The notes: generated by a model from the sequence alone, not told the origin. A stretch of 64,000 bases of DNA from Angomonas deanei (GCA_903995115.1 LR877149.1:682001-746000), one strand, 5' to 3'. Counted from the first letter of the stretch, positions 19,901 to 30,394 are shown. A program made the numbers and translations.

Positions 19901-22108
19901 TCAACGTGAGTTGGAAGAGGCACGCCAGGGAGGAGACGCCGCCCAACGCGAGGCGGGCGATGTGTCCCGCGCTCTCGAGGACCGCGAGAAGGAGCTTGCC
20001 GACCTTCAGCGTGAGCTGGAAGAAGCGAAGCAAGCCGGCGAGGTCGCCGCACAACAGCTCGAAGACCGCGAGAAGGAGCTTGCCGACCTACAGCGTGAGC
20101 TGGAAGAAGCGAAGCAAGCCGGCGAGGTCGCCGCACAACAGCTCGAAGACCGCGAGAAGGAGCTTGCCGACCGCGAGAGGGAGATTGCCGACCTTCAACG
20201 TGAGTTGGAAGAGGCGCGCCAGGGAGGAGACGCCGCTCAACGCGAGGCGGGCGATGTGTCCCGCGCTCTCGAGGATCGCGAGAAGGAGCTTGCCGACCTA
20301 CAGCGTGAGCTGGAAGAATCGAAGCAAGCCGGCGAGGTTGCCGCACAACAGCTCGAAGACCGCGAGAAGGAGCTTGCCGACCTACAGCGTGAGCTGGAAG
20401 AAGCGAAGCAAGCCGGCGAGGTCGCCGCACAACAGCTCGAGGACCGCGAGAAGGAGCTTGCCGACCGCGAGAGGGAGATTGCCGACCTTCAACGTGAGTT
20501 GGAAGAGGCACGCCAGGGAGGAGACGCTGCCCAACGCGAGGCGGGCGATGTGTCCCGCGCTCTCGAGGATCGCGAGAAGGAGCTTACCGACCTACAGCGT
20601 GAGCTGGAGGAAGCGAAGCAAGCCGGCGAGGTCGCCGCACAACAGCTCGAGGACCGCGAGAAGGAGCTTGCCGACCTACAGCGTGAGCTGGAAGAAGCGA
20701 AGCAAGCCGGCGAGGTCGCCGCACAACAGCTCGAAGACCGCGAGAAGGAGCTTGCCGACCTACGCGTGAGCTGGAGGAAGCGAAGCAAGCCGGCGAGGTC
20801 GCCGCACAACAGCTCGAGGACCGCGAGAAGGAGCTTGCCGACCGCGAGAAGGGCTTGCCGACCGCGAGAGGGAGGTTGCCGACCTTCAACGTGAGTTGGA
20901 AGAGGCACGCCAGGAGGAGGAGACGCTGCCCTCAACGCGAGGCGGGCGATGTGTCCCGCGCTCTCGAGGATCGCGAGAAGGAGCTTACCGACCTACAGCG
21001 TGAGCTGGAGGAAGCGAAGCAAGCCGGCGAGGTCGCCGCACAACAGCTCGAGGACCGCGAGAAGGAGCTTGCCGACCTACAGCGTGAGCTGGAAGAATCG
21101 AAGCAAGCCGGCGAGGTTGCCGCACAACAGCTCGAGGACCGCGAGAAGGAGCTTGCCGACCTACAGCGTGAGCTGGAGGAATCGAAGCAAGCCGGCGAGG
21201 TTGCCGCACAACAGCTCGAGGACCGCGAGAAGGAGCTTGCCGACCTACAGCGTGAGCTGGAAGAAGCGAAGCAAGCCGGCGAGGTCGCCGCACAACAGCT
21301 CGAGGACCGCGAGAAGGAGCTTGCCGACCTACAGCGTGAGCTGGAAGAAGCGAAGCAAGCCGGCGAGGTCGCCGCACAACAGCTCGAAGACCGCGAGAAG
21401 GAGCTTGCCGACCTACAGCGTGAGCTGGAGGAAGCGAAGCAAGCCGGCGAGGTCGCCGCACAACAGCTCGAGGACCGCGAGAAGGAGCTTGCCGACCGCG
21501 AGAAGGAGCTTGCCGACCGCGAGAGGGAGGTTGCCGACCTTCAACGTGAGTTGGAAGAGGCACGCCAGGGAGGAGACGCTGCCCAACGCGAGGCGGGCGA
21601 TGTGTCCCGCGCTCTCGAGGATCGCGAGAAGGAGCTTACCGACCTACAGCGTGAGCTGGAAGAAGCGAAGCAAGCCGGCGAGGTCGCCGCACAACAGCTC
21701 GACGACCGCGAGAGGGAGATTGCCGACCTTCAACGTGAGTTGGAAGAGGCGCGCCAGGGAGGAGACGCCGCTCAACGCGAGGCGGGCGATGTGTCCCGCG
21801 CTCTCGAGGACCGCGAGAAGGAACTTGCTGACCTACAGCGTGAGCTGGAAGAGGCGAAGCAAGCCGGTGAGGTCGCGGCTCGTCGGCTCGAGGAGGCGGA
21901 AGCGGCTAGGGGTGGTTTGTTTCCACCCTGCTTCACAGACGGTAAAGGAAAGGTGTCCCGGACGTATATGAAGGTGTTCGAAGGAGAGTGGGGCGGTCTG
22001 CTGAGGAGTAGACCAAAGGCGTTAGAGTCCGCATTTGTGATCGATAGTAGCAACGCCTGTGGTGTTCCTACGGATCAGGTGGCAAATGTGGCCATGAACG
22101 CGGATTAA
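16968..22108 (+). CDS. Coiled-coil FAZ1-like protein B (frame-disrupted near 20763-20940)
   Basis: The start is the ATG at 16968, giving MLSQLLDP and GDVVAFDYVLNKKW, which aligns with the N-terminus of protein A. The same frame is open further upstream but overlaps gene A and the splice acceptor. Residues 1 to about 445 form the shared N-terminal region. From about 18320 to 21890 the protein is an array of heptad modules of the type ADLQRELEEAKQAGEVAAQQLEDREKEL (28 residues shown in part), with 35- and 42-residue variants containing RQGGDAAQREAGDVSRA. The C-terminus (about 21950-22105) is a half FAZ1-conserved-like domain, SRTYMKVFEGEW to PTDQVANVAMNAD. Reading is broken near 20763-20940, where a degenerate repeat carries small indels. 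The starting frame then ends at 20894, and the repeat frame resumes and runs to 22108. A second, self-correcting frame slip lies at about 18487-18595. Likely a cytoskeletal filament protein, by inference. Confidence 0.65.
17610..17912 (+). repeat. 303-bp tract identical in giant genes A, B and C
   Basis: From CAATGGATTACC to GAAGTTAACGTT this tract matches 5801-6103 of gene A and 22965-23267 of gene C base for base as far as I can read. Upstream the A/B match drops to many third-position differences, and immediately downstream A and B become unrelated. Sharp edges around a perfect match are typical of gene conversion. Confidence 0.85.
18320..21890 (+). repeat. 84-bp heptad repeat array of giant gene B
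   Basis: The core unit is 84 bp (28 residues, four heptads), with 105-bp (35 residues) and 126-bp (42 residues) variants. The 126-bp form has one extra ADRERE-type heptad. All lengths are multiples of 21 bp, so coiled-coil register is kept across units. Units are close to identical at nucleotide level, with synonymous alternations such as GAAGAATCG/GAGGAAGCG. Confidence 0.9.
18487..18595 (+). other. Locally frame-slipped repeat unit in gene B, later restored
   Basis: Here GAGCTTTTGCCGACC replaces the usual GAGCTTGCCGACC, adding 2 nt. The unit is then read in another frame (LPTFNVSWKRHAREE in place of ADLQRELEEARQ) until irregular sequence around GTTCCCGCCTTCGAGGCC brings the normal frame back at GLADLQREL. 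The overall reading frame stays open. It is either a real compensated slip or paired consensus errors. Confidence 0.7.
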
Positions 22109-22244
22109 TAACCAGTTCGTCATTGTTATTGTTATTGTACTTGTAAGCGTTTATATCATAGTTATTTCTCAATTCGGTTGTCGCTTTGGTGTGTATTAGT
22201 GAGATATAGTGCGGTCAGTATTTGGGCTCAGGTTTTCTTCTTCT

Positions 22245-22322
22245 CTACTGCATTCCCTCTTCCAGTTGTGTATTTATTTATTTATAGTCCTTAGTTCCTT
22301 GTTTCTTATTTTTGTATCAAAA
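22245..22322 (+). promoter_or_regulatory. Duplicated acceptor and leader of giant gene C
   Basis: From CTACTGCATTCCCTCTTCCAG to the ATG at 22323 the sequence is almost identical to that before gene B. Upstream of CTACTGCA the two loci diverge. The duplication boundary therefore lies just upstream of the pyrimidine tract, so gene C carries its own copy of the processing signal. Confidence 0.6.
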
Positions 22323-24835
22323 ATGCTGTCTCAACTACTTGACCCCAGTTGTGGTTCTGTGAGTGTTGGTGATGTTGTCGCGTTTGATTACGTGCTCAAC
22401 AAAAAGTGGAGGTGGACGCTGGGGAGCGTCACGAGATTGGACAAGAATTGCGCCTCTATAGAAGAGTGGGCTGTTCACGAAGGTGACCCGGACTCTCTCC
22501 AGTCCATTTTGAGTCGCGGTGTGGATGACGAGGATCGAAAGCTGCGCCATTTTCAACAGATGCTACTGCAGGCGCGTGACAAGTTGGCCAGCATACGCAG
22601 CCTTAATGAGGACCGTCTTCTTGCGGTCCGCGGTGAGTATGACGCGGCCCGCACATCGTTAGAGAACGTGGATGAGGTGGAATTAAGAAAAATGACCTCC
22701 CAGACGACGCCCTCCCCGGTCGCCATGGCCGTTCTGAAGGGTGCTCTCGCCATTGCCAAATGCGATCCCACTGTGGACGAGTACTACAGTTGGGCGGACA
22801 TCCAGGCGGAATATCGCAAAGCCTCCACCTGGAGTACTATTCTGAAGGTTGATGTTCTCGCCAAACCATATCCCTCGGCGGAAGCGCTGCGAGCCGGTCT
22901 CACGGACTCTCGCCTCTCGCTGAACGCGGCCAATCAAGACTCCGCGGAGACTGGCGTTCTCCACCAATGGATTACCAATGCGTTGTCGTATCAAGAGGCT
23001 TACCGCAACACCACCAATGACAAACGAATTCAGGAGCAAAATGATATTATAGCGGCAGCCATTGCCGGCATGAAGGCGTCCCGAGCGAAGATGGACAAGC
23101 TGAGGGAGGAACTGCAGGCGAAGACCCCTGCCGGCCTTCCGGGTCAAGTTACTTCCTTTACTAAAACTTCCGCCGAGCTGACGATCCCACTTTCCGCGGT
23201 GATATGCCCTGTGCAGGTGGACGGCAGCGTGACCGCCTGCGCGCTCACCGATGACGAAGTTAACGTTGTGCTGGAGTACGCTGCGGGGTTGAGGTACATG
23301 CTCAGCGAAAAGCTGCGGGGGGTTCGAACCAACATGATAGCCTCGGAGTCCGAACGGAGCTGCCTGTCAGTTTACGCGACCGATCTGGAGGAGAGACTCT
23401 ACTTCTACCAGCACATACTGTTCAGCATGCTCCGCCAATTGGACGCCGCCAACACGGACCTGCAGAATGAGTGCCAGGAGCTCGTTGACCAACTCAACGA
23501 CAAGTACGATGAAATGGATCAGCTTGCCGCACAGCTCAACGAGTTGGGAGAAAACCTTACCGTCCGCAACAAAGAGAATGACGAAGAGCTGAAGGCCAGA
23601 GACGAAGCGATTGGGCAGCGCGATGCTGACTTAACCTCCAAATCTGAAGAACTTCAGAAAGCCTTGGCCGCCAATGCCGACCTACAGCGTGAGCTGGAGG
23701 AATCGAAGCAAGCCGGCGAGGTTGCCGCACAACAGCTCGAGGACCGCGAGAAGGAGCTTGCCGACCTACAGCGTGAGCTGGAAGAATCGAAGCAAGCCGG
23801 TGAGGTTGCTGCACAACAGCTCGAGGACCGCGAGAAGGAGCTTGCCGACCTACAGCGTGAGCTGGAAGAATCGAAGCAAGCCGGCGAGGTTGCCGCACAA
23901 CAGCTCGAGGACCGCGAGAAGGAGCTTGCCGGGGTGAAGAATAAGACCGCGAGAGGGAGATTGCCGACCTTCAACGTGAGTTGGAAGAGGCACGCCAGGG
24001 AGGAGACGCCGCCCAACGCGAGGCGGGCGATGTGTCCCGCGCTCTCGAGGACCGCGAGAAGGAGCTTGCCGACCTACAGCGTGAGCTGGAGGAATCGAAG
24101 CAAGCCGGCGAGGTTGCCGCACAACAGCTCGAGGACCGCGAGAAGGAGCTTGCCGACCTACAGCGTGAGCTGGAAGAAGCGAAGCAAGCCGGCGAGGTTG
24201 CCGCACAACAGCTCGAAGACCGCGAGAAGGAGCTTGCCGACCGCGAGAGGGAGATTGCCGACCTTCAACGTGAGTTGGAAGAGGCGCGCCAGGGAGGAGA
24301 CGCCGCCCAACGCGAGGCGGGCGATGTGTCCCGCGCTCTCGAGGACCGCGAGAAGGAGCTTGCCGACCTACAGCGTGAGCTGGAAGAATCGAAGCAAGCC
24401 GGCGAGGTCGCTGCACAACAGCTCGACGACCGCGAGAGGGAGATTGCCGACCTTCAACGTGAGTTGGAAGAGGCGCGCCAGGGAGGAGACGCCGCCCAAC
24501 GCGAGGCGGGCGATGTGTCCCGCGCTCTCGAGGACCGCGAGAAGGAACTTGCCGACCTACAGCGTGAGCTGGAAGAGGCGAAGCAAGCCGGTGAGGTCGC
24601 GGCTCGTCGGCTCGAGGAGGCGGAAGCGGCTAGGGGTGGTTTGTTTCCACCCTGCTTCACAGACGGTAAAGGAAAGGTGTCCCGGACGTATATGAAGGTG
24701 TTCGAAGGAGAGTGGGGCGGTCTGCTGAGGAGTAGACCAAAGGCGTTAGAGTCCGCATTTGTGATCGATAGTAGCAACGCCTGTGGTGTTCCTACGGATC
24801 AGGTGGCAAATGTGGACATGAACTCGGATAAGTAG
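22323..24835 (+). CDS. Coiled-coil FAZ1-like protein C, short paralogue of B (frame-disrupted)
   Basis: The ATG at 22323 sits exactly 5,355 bp after that of gene B. The N-terminal 1.35 kb is nearly identical to B, with rare changes such as Ala to Val in TGALHQ/TGVLHQ and Leu to Ile in LGQRD/IGQRD. The heptad array (about 23683-24640) is much shorter than in B. The C-terminus again is the half FAZ1-conserved-like domain, ending PTDQVANVDMNSDK. At about 23933-23946 an extra 14 nt (GGGTGAAGAATAAG) interrupts a repeat unit and shifts the frame. The shifted frame stays open to 24695, while the repeat frame continues to 24835. As read, the product would therefore lose its normal heptads and C-terminus. 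It could be a recent damaged duplicate or an assembly fault. Function as for B, by inference. Confidence 0.6.
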
Positions 24836-25321
24836 GGAAGGCGGTCCCGTTATCCCTTCTTCTGTTTCTGTTGCGAATAGTGGCTGTATTAGAACTCTAC
24901 ATCGTTTTTGTTTTTGGTGTTCGAGCCGTTTGCGTGATGGCTGTGTATTGCTCTTTGCATTTGTAAAGTGGGGGGCGTTTCTGTGTTATGTACTATTACC
25001 TTTTTATTTTCTGGCGTTTTTTTTCTTCTGTACTATTACTCTCATTTTCCTGTGTAACTGTATAGTGTCAGGTCGTCGTTGTAATGTTTGTTCTTCACGT
25101 TTGTATTGTTTGGCGTTGCCCCGAGAAACTACTTCATTTCTTTCGTTTTTCACCAGCATTTTTTTTTTTTTTCTTGCTGTTTGATACTGTTATTCGGGTT
25201 TGTCATCCTGTGTTTTCCTTTCATTGTTTCTTTCTTCACGCCAAAAGTTCCCTTAGTTGTGAGCACGGATAGTCTTTTTTTTTTTTTGTAGTAGTACTAG
25301 CAGCAGAAAAAAAAAAAAAAA
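24836..25321. other. Intergenic spacer, T-rich
   Basis: This holds the 3' region of giant gene C and the processing signals of the next gene. T runs at about 25160-25171 and 25275-25286, followed by TAGTAG and CAGCAG, are candidate acceptor sites. No open frame with a recognisable product was seen. Confidence 0.5.
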
Positions 25322-25600
25322 ATGGCTGTCTTTTCTTGCATGAGGTGTGGCTACATGACAGAGTTCCTGGTTTCCAACAGCTACGCACGAAAACTTCTCA
25401 CCAGACCTGACCATTGCCCCAAGTGCGACACGCTGTCAACGTTTCGTTTTATGTCTGTTAGCGGTATGGTGGGACGGATGCCTTTCAAACCGGCCGGTGT
25501 GCCCGCTCCGTCGTACGCTACCATGTTCTGGAGGAAAAAGGAAACTGGCAAAACTGCATCGGCCCCTTTGAATGAAGTTTGCCACAAAAATGAGTTTTAG
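25322..25600 (+). CDS. Small zinc-ribbon-like protein of unknown function
   Basis: This encodes 92 residues. Two cysteine pairs, CMRCGY near residue 6 and CPKC near residue 33, are spaced like a rubredoxin-type or zinc-ribbon knuckle. A basic/aromatic tail follows (VGRMPFKPAG, MFWRKKE). There is no signal peptide or membrane segment. The ATG directly follows a T tract, AG dinucleotides and an A run, as expected for a trans-spliced mRNA, and the next gene starts about 290 bp downstream. I do not recognise the family. A conserved kinetoplastid protein that binds zinc is the most that can be said. Confidence 0.6.
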   Translation: MAVFSCMRCGYMTEFLVSNSYARKLLTRPDHCPKCDTLSTFRFMSVSGMVGRMPFKPAGVPAPSYATMFWRKKETGKTASAPLNEVCHKNEF

Positions 25601-25889
25601 TTAACATACAGGTATCTCTTGTTTATTTTCACACGTAAGCATTTTTCTTTTTTCGGTGCCGTGTGTCTGATGGGGTGTTCTTCATCTGAGCTCTATTTGA
25701 GTTCACACTGGTTTACCTCTCCCCTATCTTTGTTTCTTGTGCCATAAAGGAAGCTAATAATAATAATAAAGAAGTACCTCTACAGTAGGAGTTAGAGGAA
25801 GGAAAATAAATAACTGGGGAGCACCTATTGTCTAGTGCACTCTTGAAACGGTTTTAATATTGACTTTCACGTCGGAAAAAATAATAATA

Positions 25890-26537
25890 ATGAAAAGAGT
25901 GATTAAAAACGGCCAGCCGGGATCTCGCCAGTCTTATCAAAACAAGACCAAGTTCAACCCGAACAAGTACAAGGGCGATAAGGAGCGGCTGTCCCCCCAG
26001 GTGCTGCAGGTCATGACGAGTTTGTGCTGCGCCCGCTGCTGTCAAATACTGCAATGGAAGGTGGATTACGGAAAGTATGTCCCACAGCAAAAGGTACGAA
26101 AGTGCAACCGCTGCGGCGAGAATAGCGTTAACATTGCCTACCACCGTATTTGCCAAAACTGCTGTCAGCGAGAGGGGCGGTGCGCCAAGTGCCAGAAGGT
26201 ACCGAAGCCGCCTGTCGCCGTGGAGGATGAACCCCGGAACGACGAAGACGAGGAAAGAGAAGAGGAGTCGTCTGACGACAATAGTGAGGTGGCGGACGAG
26301 ACCAACGAGGAGGTGGGTCAGCTAGATGAGGAGGGACTTCCGCTGAGCCTGCAGTACTTAGACACCCGCTATATTGACGGGCTAAAGGCCAAGAAGAGGC
26401 GGGAAGAAGAGCAGCTGGAGATTGGTAGACTAAAGGAGAGGGAGAGACGAACGGTGATTCGTAAAAAACAACAAGAGCGGCGTGCGGCCGCGGAGGGGGA
26501 TGACGCACTCTCCGATGACTCTGATGTGGTACTGTAG
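25890..26537 (+). CDS. C9orf85/DUF2039 family zinc-binding protein
   Basis: This encodes 215 residues. The first half matches the C9orf85 (DUF2039) pattern. SRQSYQNKTKFNPNKY aligns with the basic N-terminus, then come LCCARCCQILQWKVDYGKY, KCNRCGENSV, YHRICQNCC and CAKCQK, giving four CxxC-type pairs that probably bind zinc. The second half is acidic (EDEEREEESSDD) and then a charged helix (RLKERERRTVIRKKQQE). The family is widespread in eukaryotes and its function is unknown. The frame is open ten codons further up from a TTG, but the ATG at 25890 is the natural start and lies just before the conserved part. Confidence 0.85.
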   Translation: MKRVIKNGQPGSRQSYQNKTKFNPNKYKGDKERLSPQVLQVMTSLCCARCCQILQWKVDYGKYVPQQKVRKCNRCGENSVNIAYHRICQNCCQREGRCAKCQKVPKPPVAVEDEPRNDEDEEREEESSDDNSEVADETNEEVGQLDEEGLPLSLQYLDTRYIDGLKAKKRREEEQLEIGRLKERERRTVIRKKQQERRAAAEGDDALSDDSDVVL

Positions 26538-26791
26538 CTACAGGACAAGTACACGAGGGAGTGACACATTTTCTTTTCTTAACCTATATTTCAGCGGATC
26601 GTTTAACTTTAATACTAATAAGGAACTCAACGGCTGTCATTACTTTAGACGTTTTTTTTTTTTTTAAAAAATCTGTGTGCTTGCATAAGGCTGATTATTG
26701 TTTTCCTTCCGAAGCGTCCCTCCCCTTCCCCCTCCTCTAGAAACAGCATCACTCTTTTTTTTTTATTGTCCCAATTTGAAAACAGACGAAC

Positions 26792-27277
26792 ATGTACAAT
26801 GCGGAACGCACCATTGGCGGGGCATCCTTCCCGTTTCACCTTCTTCTCTTGATAACAGTAGTGTGGTGTGTCATTTGGCTTCTCATGACTTTCAGTCTAC
26901 TCATCTTCAAGGCGACGGTGCTCCCCTTCCCCCCCGCGGCTCTCCCCATGGAGATCATCGCCTGCTTTCTAGTGATGGCAGTAGAAGGAATAGCGGTGGT
27001 GCTAGGGATGCGCGGCAACTTCACGGAGAACTCCACCACCATCATTATTTCCATCTGCTTCTTGATTGTGTCGTTGGTGGGGGCACTGTATTACATGTGG
27101 TTACAGACGTATGTGTTGAAGTTAGATTTAGTGTTTTCGGCCATTTTGTTAGGGTTTAATGGTGTGTCGGTGCTGTGCGGGGCCTGGGCGGTCCAGCGCG
27201 CCATCACCCGTACCCGCGTCCCTCAGTATATCATATCGCAACAGAACTTGCATGCCAAGGAGGGGAAAAAGAAATAA
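26792..27277 (+). CDS. TMEM216/TMEM17-type ciliary membrane protein
   Basis: This encodes 161 residues with four hydrophobic segments, at about 17-41, 53-72, 83-106 and 113-132. The pattern LPMEIIACF, LGMRGNFTENSTT, YYMWLQTYVLKLDLVFSAILL matches the TMEM17/TMEM216/TMEM80 family, whose hallmark is the GN-x-T-E loop before helix three and W-Q-T-x-V-L-x-x-D/E before helix four. In animals these act at the ciliary transition zone (the MKS module). A flagellate would be expected to use it at the base of the flagellum. The C-terminus is basic and cytosolic (HAKEGKKK). Confidence 0.8.
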   Translation: MYNAERTIGGASFPFHLLLLITVVWCVIWLLMTFSLLIFKATVLPFPPAALPMEIIACFLVMAVEGIAVVLGMRGNFTENSTTIIISICFLIVSLVGALYYMWLQTYVLKLDLVFSAILLGFNGVSVLCGAWAVQRAITRTRVPQYIISQQNLHAKEGKKK

Positions 27278-27604
27278 CGGAAGGCCACGCATGTGTCACT
27301 TCCTTTTGATTGTCTTCTTCTTCGCTCAGACATAGAAACACAACTATAGAGAGAGATTGATTTCTTTTTTCTTTTTATTATCTTACGCTTGTTTGTATAG
27401 TATCATAGACATAATACACAACTTTTTCCCCTAAAAAGAAAACAATCAACCGGATTTAGCTCATTTGTTTTTCTATCGTTGACAGTTGAATCACTCCTCT
27501 CTCTCCCCGTTTCGTAAACACTTTTAAGGAAGGCGATTCGTAATAATAACACTTTTATTTCCTTCCCTCCTTTTTTTGACTTTTATATATAGAAGGGTGG
27601 ACGG
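27278..27604. other. Intergenic spacer
   Basis: This AT-rich spacer has pyrimidine tracts at about 27361-27379 and 27558-27574 upstream of the next start codon. No gene or RNA was recognised. Confidence 0.5.
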
Positions 27605-30394
27605 ATGCTCCGATTATCCCTGCGATGCTTCGCCTCTGCCAAATTCTCGCCCCACTCGGAGCAGTTGAAGCTGTGGTGTGCCCAGCTGCAGACGGAGCCC
27701 AAAAGCGCGACCCTCGCCCGCAATTACGTGAACGACTTGGTGAGCAGCCCGACCGGTGACAAGGGGCTACAAGGGGTGTTGGATGACCTGGAGGATGGGC
27801 TGGAGCTCCTTTCTATCCTGCCCAAGATTGACTACCCCAGCAGCGGGTTGCTGATGCAACACCTCCAGGCGCACCTGTCCTCGCACATTGATAGTTTGAC
27901 CCCGCCACAGCTGGAACGGCTGTTTGGGGAGTTTCTGCAGCAGCGGCAACAGCAGATGCGGCGGGGCTCCCTCTCTGCGGGGAAAGACCCTTTTACGCTG
28001 TTTGCGTCCGTCACAATGGGTCAGACCAACATCATCCAAAAGATTGAGGCGACGCTCCGTGCGCTCCCACCGAGAGAGGTGGTTCGCATGACGAGCCTGT
28101 TGTGGCTGAGTCACGCCGACGGGCGATCCTCTCATCGCGGTGGTACCCCCAGTGGGAACGAGGCACTCACGTCGGCGTTGACGAAAGAGCTCTGCAAAGG
28201 GTTGGCGCGGGCGACCGCGGCGGAGCACGACGCGCTGCTACTGCAGCTCGCTGAGCTGAATGCCCCTCTGTGGCAACCGGAACTGCAGAGTCAGGGCGCC
28301 CTCGCTCTGGTGAAGAAGATGTCTACCACCGCCTCCATGGAAACATTGGAGAGTGTGCTGAAGGCGCTGTTGGAGTTGCGAAGTGTGGAGAACACCGAAT
28401 GGATTAGGGCGACGTCGACCATCTTAATTCAAAAATATGCCTCGCTGAAGGTGACGGAGGAACCCACGCAAGTACGTCTCGTCAGTTTGCTGGAGACGTT
28501 GACACTCCTGGAGCAGCCCGCCTGCCTTGCGACGGCAAAGTTTCTGGCCGCACTGTGCCAGGTGATACAGAACACAAAAAGTGACGGTCTCCTACTTTGC
28601 GTGTGCATGGTGCTGCATCGCTTGCATGCCTCTAAAGTTTCAGGAGATGCGTGTGCCATTCAGAAAATAGAAAAGTCGCTCCTCGCCGTGACGGTGCGGC
28701 GCGTGGAGTCGGACTATGTCAAGTTCAGGAAAACGCTTGCTAGCGCGAAACCACCCAGCACGAACGCACACGAACAGCTGTTTCACCGTCTTCAGTGCGA
28801 ATCGTTTCTCAAACCGATCAAAACCAAAAATGAGTTTTCCACCCTATTTGGCTTAACCAAGTCGGATAGGAAGAGGCGAATACCAACCGTGGACACCCTA
28901 GGCGAGCTGACTAGCGTGTGCAAAACCCTCACCCAGATTCAGTATTACCCAAAGGATCTCGTCACGCATTTCCTACAGCTACTCCAGAATCCGGCGGATG
29001 GGGTGAGCGAGAATATGACGGTCGACGACGCCAGCTACATTGTGTACGTGGCGCTGCGGGCTGGGTGTGCCGATAAGGTCGTCCCCGCGGTGATTCGGGC
29101 GGCCTTGGGAGGACAGCGGACGAGGGCGTTTCGTGTCAGTGGAAAGCGATTCATCACCAACCGAAATACGGAGGAGACGGCCACAGGACAGTCCGGTGAC
29201 ACACCTTCCGTAGAAAGCATCCACCGTCAGCGCTTGCTGGTACTAATTTTTATTGCCCAGAGTGATTTACAACTGAATTGGGTGGAAGACAGCGAGTCCA
29301 GGGTGAAGTTGCTGCTGGCGGCTGCCAAGTTTGGCCGTCTGGATTACTTTTACATGATGCGTCACATGACTTCTGTTGGAGGGAACAATGCCAGTGCGAC
29401 CTCCAAGCGGCTCGTGCTCTCCTCCGCCCTCCGTCAGACCCCCGTTCTAGTCTCACCACTGATGAGCTGCAGTTAGTGCTCACCACACTGACGGATGTGG
29501 GACATCGAGATGCGGTGACATTTGTAAGCGCCATTGACGCGCTCAAGAAAAAGACGTTAACGTTCGATCACGTGGTGTGTGCGGCGAAGGTGGCCAACGC
29601 CCTCCACCTGGAGACCCCTTTCGAGGAGGCCCAGCTGCTTCAGTATGTGAAGACACTGGAGGGGAGTTTCCTTCTCTGACTTGTCGCAGCTGCTGCGGTG
29701 CTGCACAGGGGCACAGCGGAAGTACATACGAGAGTTACCGGGCGCCGCCCAGTGTCTCGCCACCTTTGACGACGAGCACTGCACCGTGGTCGATCTGTTC
29801 CTCCTCCTAGGAATGAAGGAGCGGGCGACCAAGGAGGGGCAGCAGTGGTGTGCCCGGGTGCTAGCGCTGATGAAGGCCCGTCCGGACGCCATGGCGGAGG
29901 GCGACCTCTCCTGTGAGGTCGTTACTTCGTTTCTGGAAGAGCTGTCTCCTCTCCAGGAGATTCACCCAGAAGCCCCGGAGATTCTCTTCCGTTGCTGTCG
30001 GGCGGTCATTGCGCAGGCGGAGGTCTCCCAGCTGATGCGACTGTACCGGGTGGTGTCTCAGCTACCAAAGGTGCCGTTCCTGTTGTTTAGAATTCTAGGA
30101 AAGTGTGTTATGCGAGGGGCTTCTCAGATGCCGGCCGATCATGCACTTCTGTGGTTAGAACTCTACGTCCACCAAAACATTAGAGACGACGGGGTGGCGA
30201 AGGTGTTGCTGAAACGCGTGACAGACGGCGCTGCGACGGCGTTAGATGTCAAAACACTTGATGCGCGGGTCAGGAAGTGTGCCGTTTTCTTTGGACAATC
30301 TTCACAGTTTCAAAAAGTTAAGCAAAAGGCTGCGTCAACGAACAAGAAAAAGAAAAAGAAAGTGATTTCGTATGACTATTCCAATTTTGTTTAA
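27605..30394 (+). CDS. Mitochondrial conserved hypothetical protein (two apparent frameshifts)
   Basis: The N-terminus MLRLSLRCFASAKFS is a typical mitochondrial presequence. The predicted protein of about 929 residues is largely helical and Leu-rich, in the style of helical-repeat RNA-binding proteins, but I cannot assign a family. It ends with a lysine cluster followed by ISYDYSNFV. Reading runs in one frame to 29476, but the coherent sequence continues in a second frame (SSLTTDELQLVLTTL to KTLEG) and then returns to the first (SFSDLSQLLRCC onward to 30394). Both changes fall in short homopolymers, C5 at 29439-29443 and G4 at 29661-29664, each one base from continuity. That looks like consensus error rather than decay. 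The product probably acts in mitochondrial RNA metabolism or translation, a weak inference from its type. Confidence 0.65.

Noticed and set aside
18499-20511. Long antisense open frame (about 670 codons) opposite giant gene B
   Set aside because: It is a shadow of the 84-bp repeat, with a monotonous Arg/Pro/Ala composition and no independent domain or start context.
5153-24835. Tandem repeats considered as CRISPR or satellite DNA
   Set aside because: The repeats are coding, keep the reading frame, and differ in unit length in heptad steps; there are no unique spacers between identical repeats.
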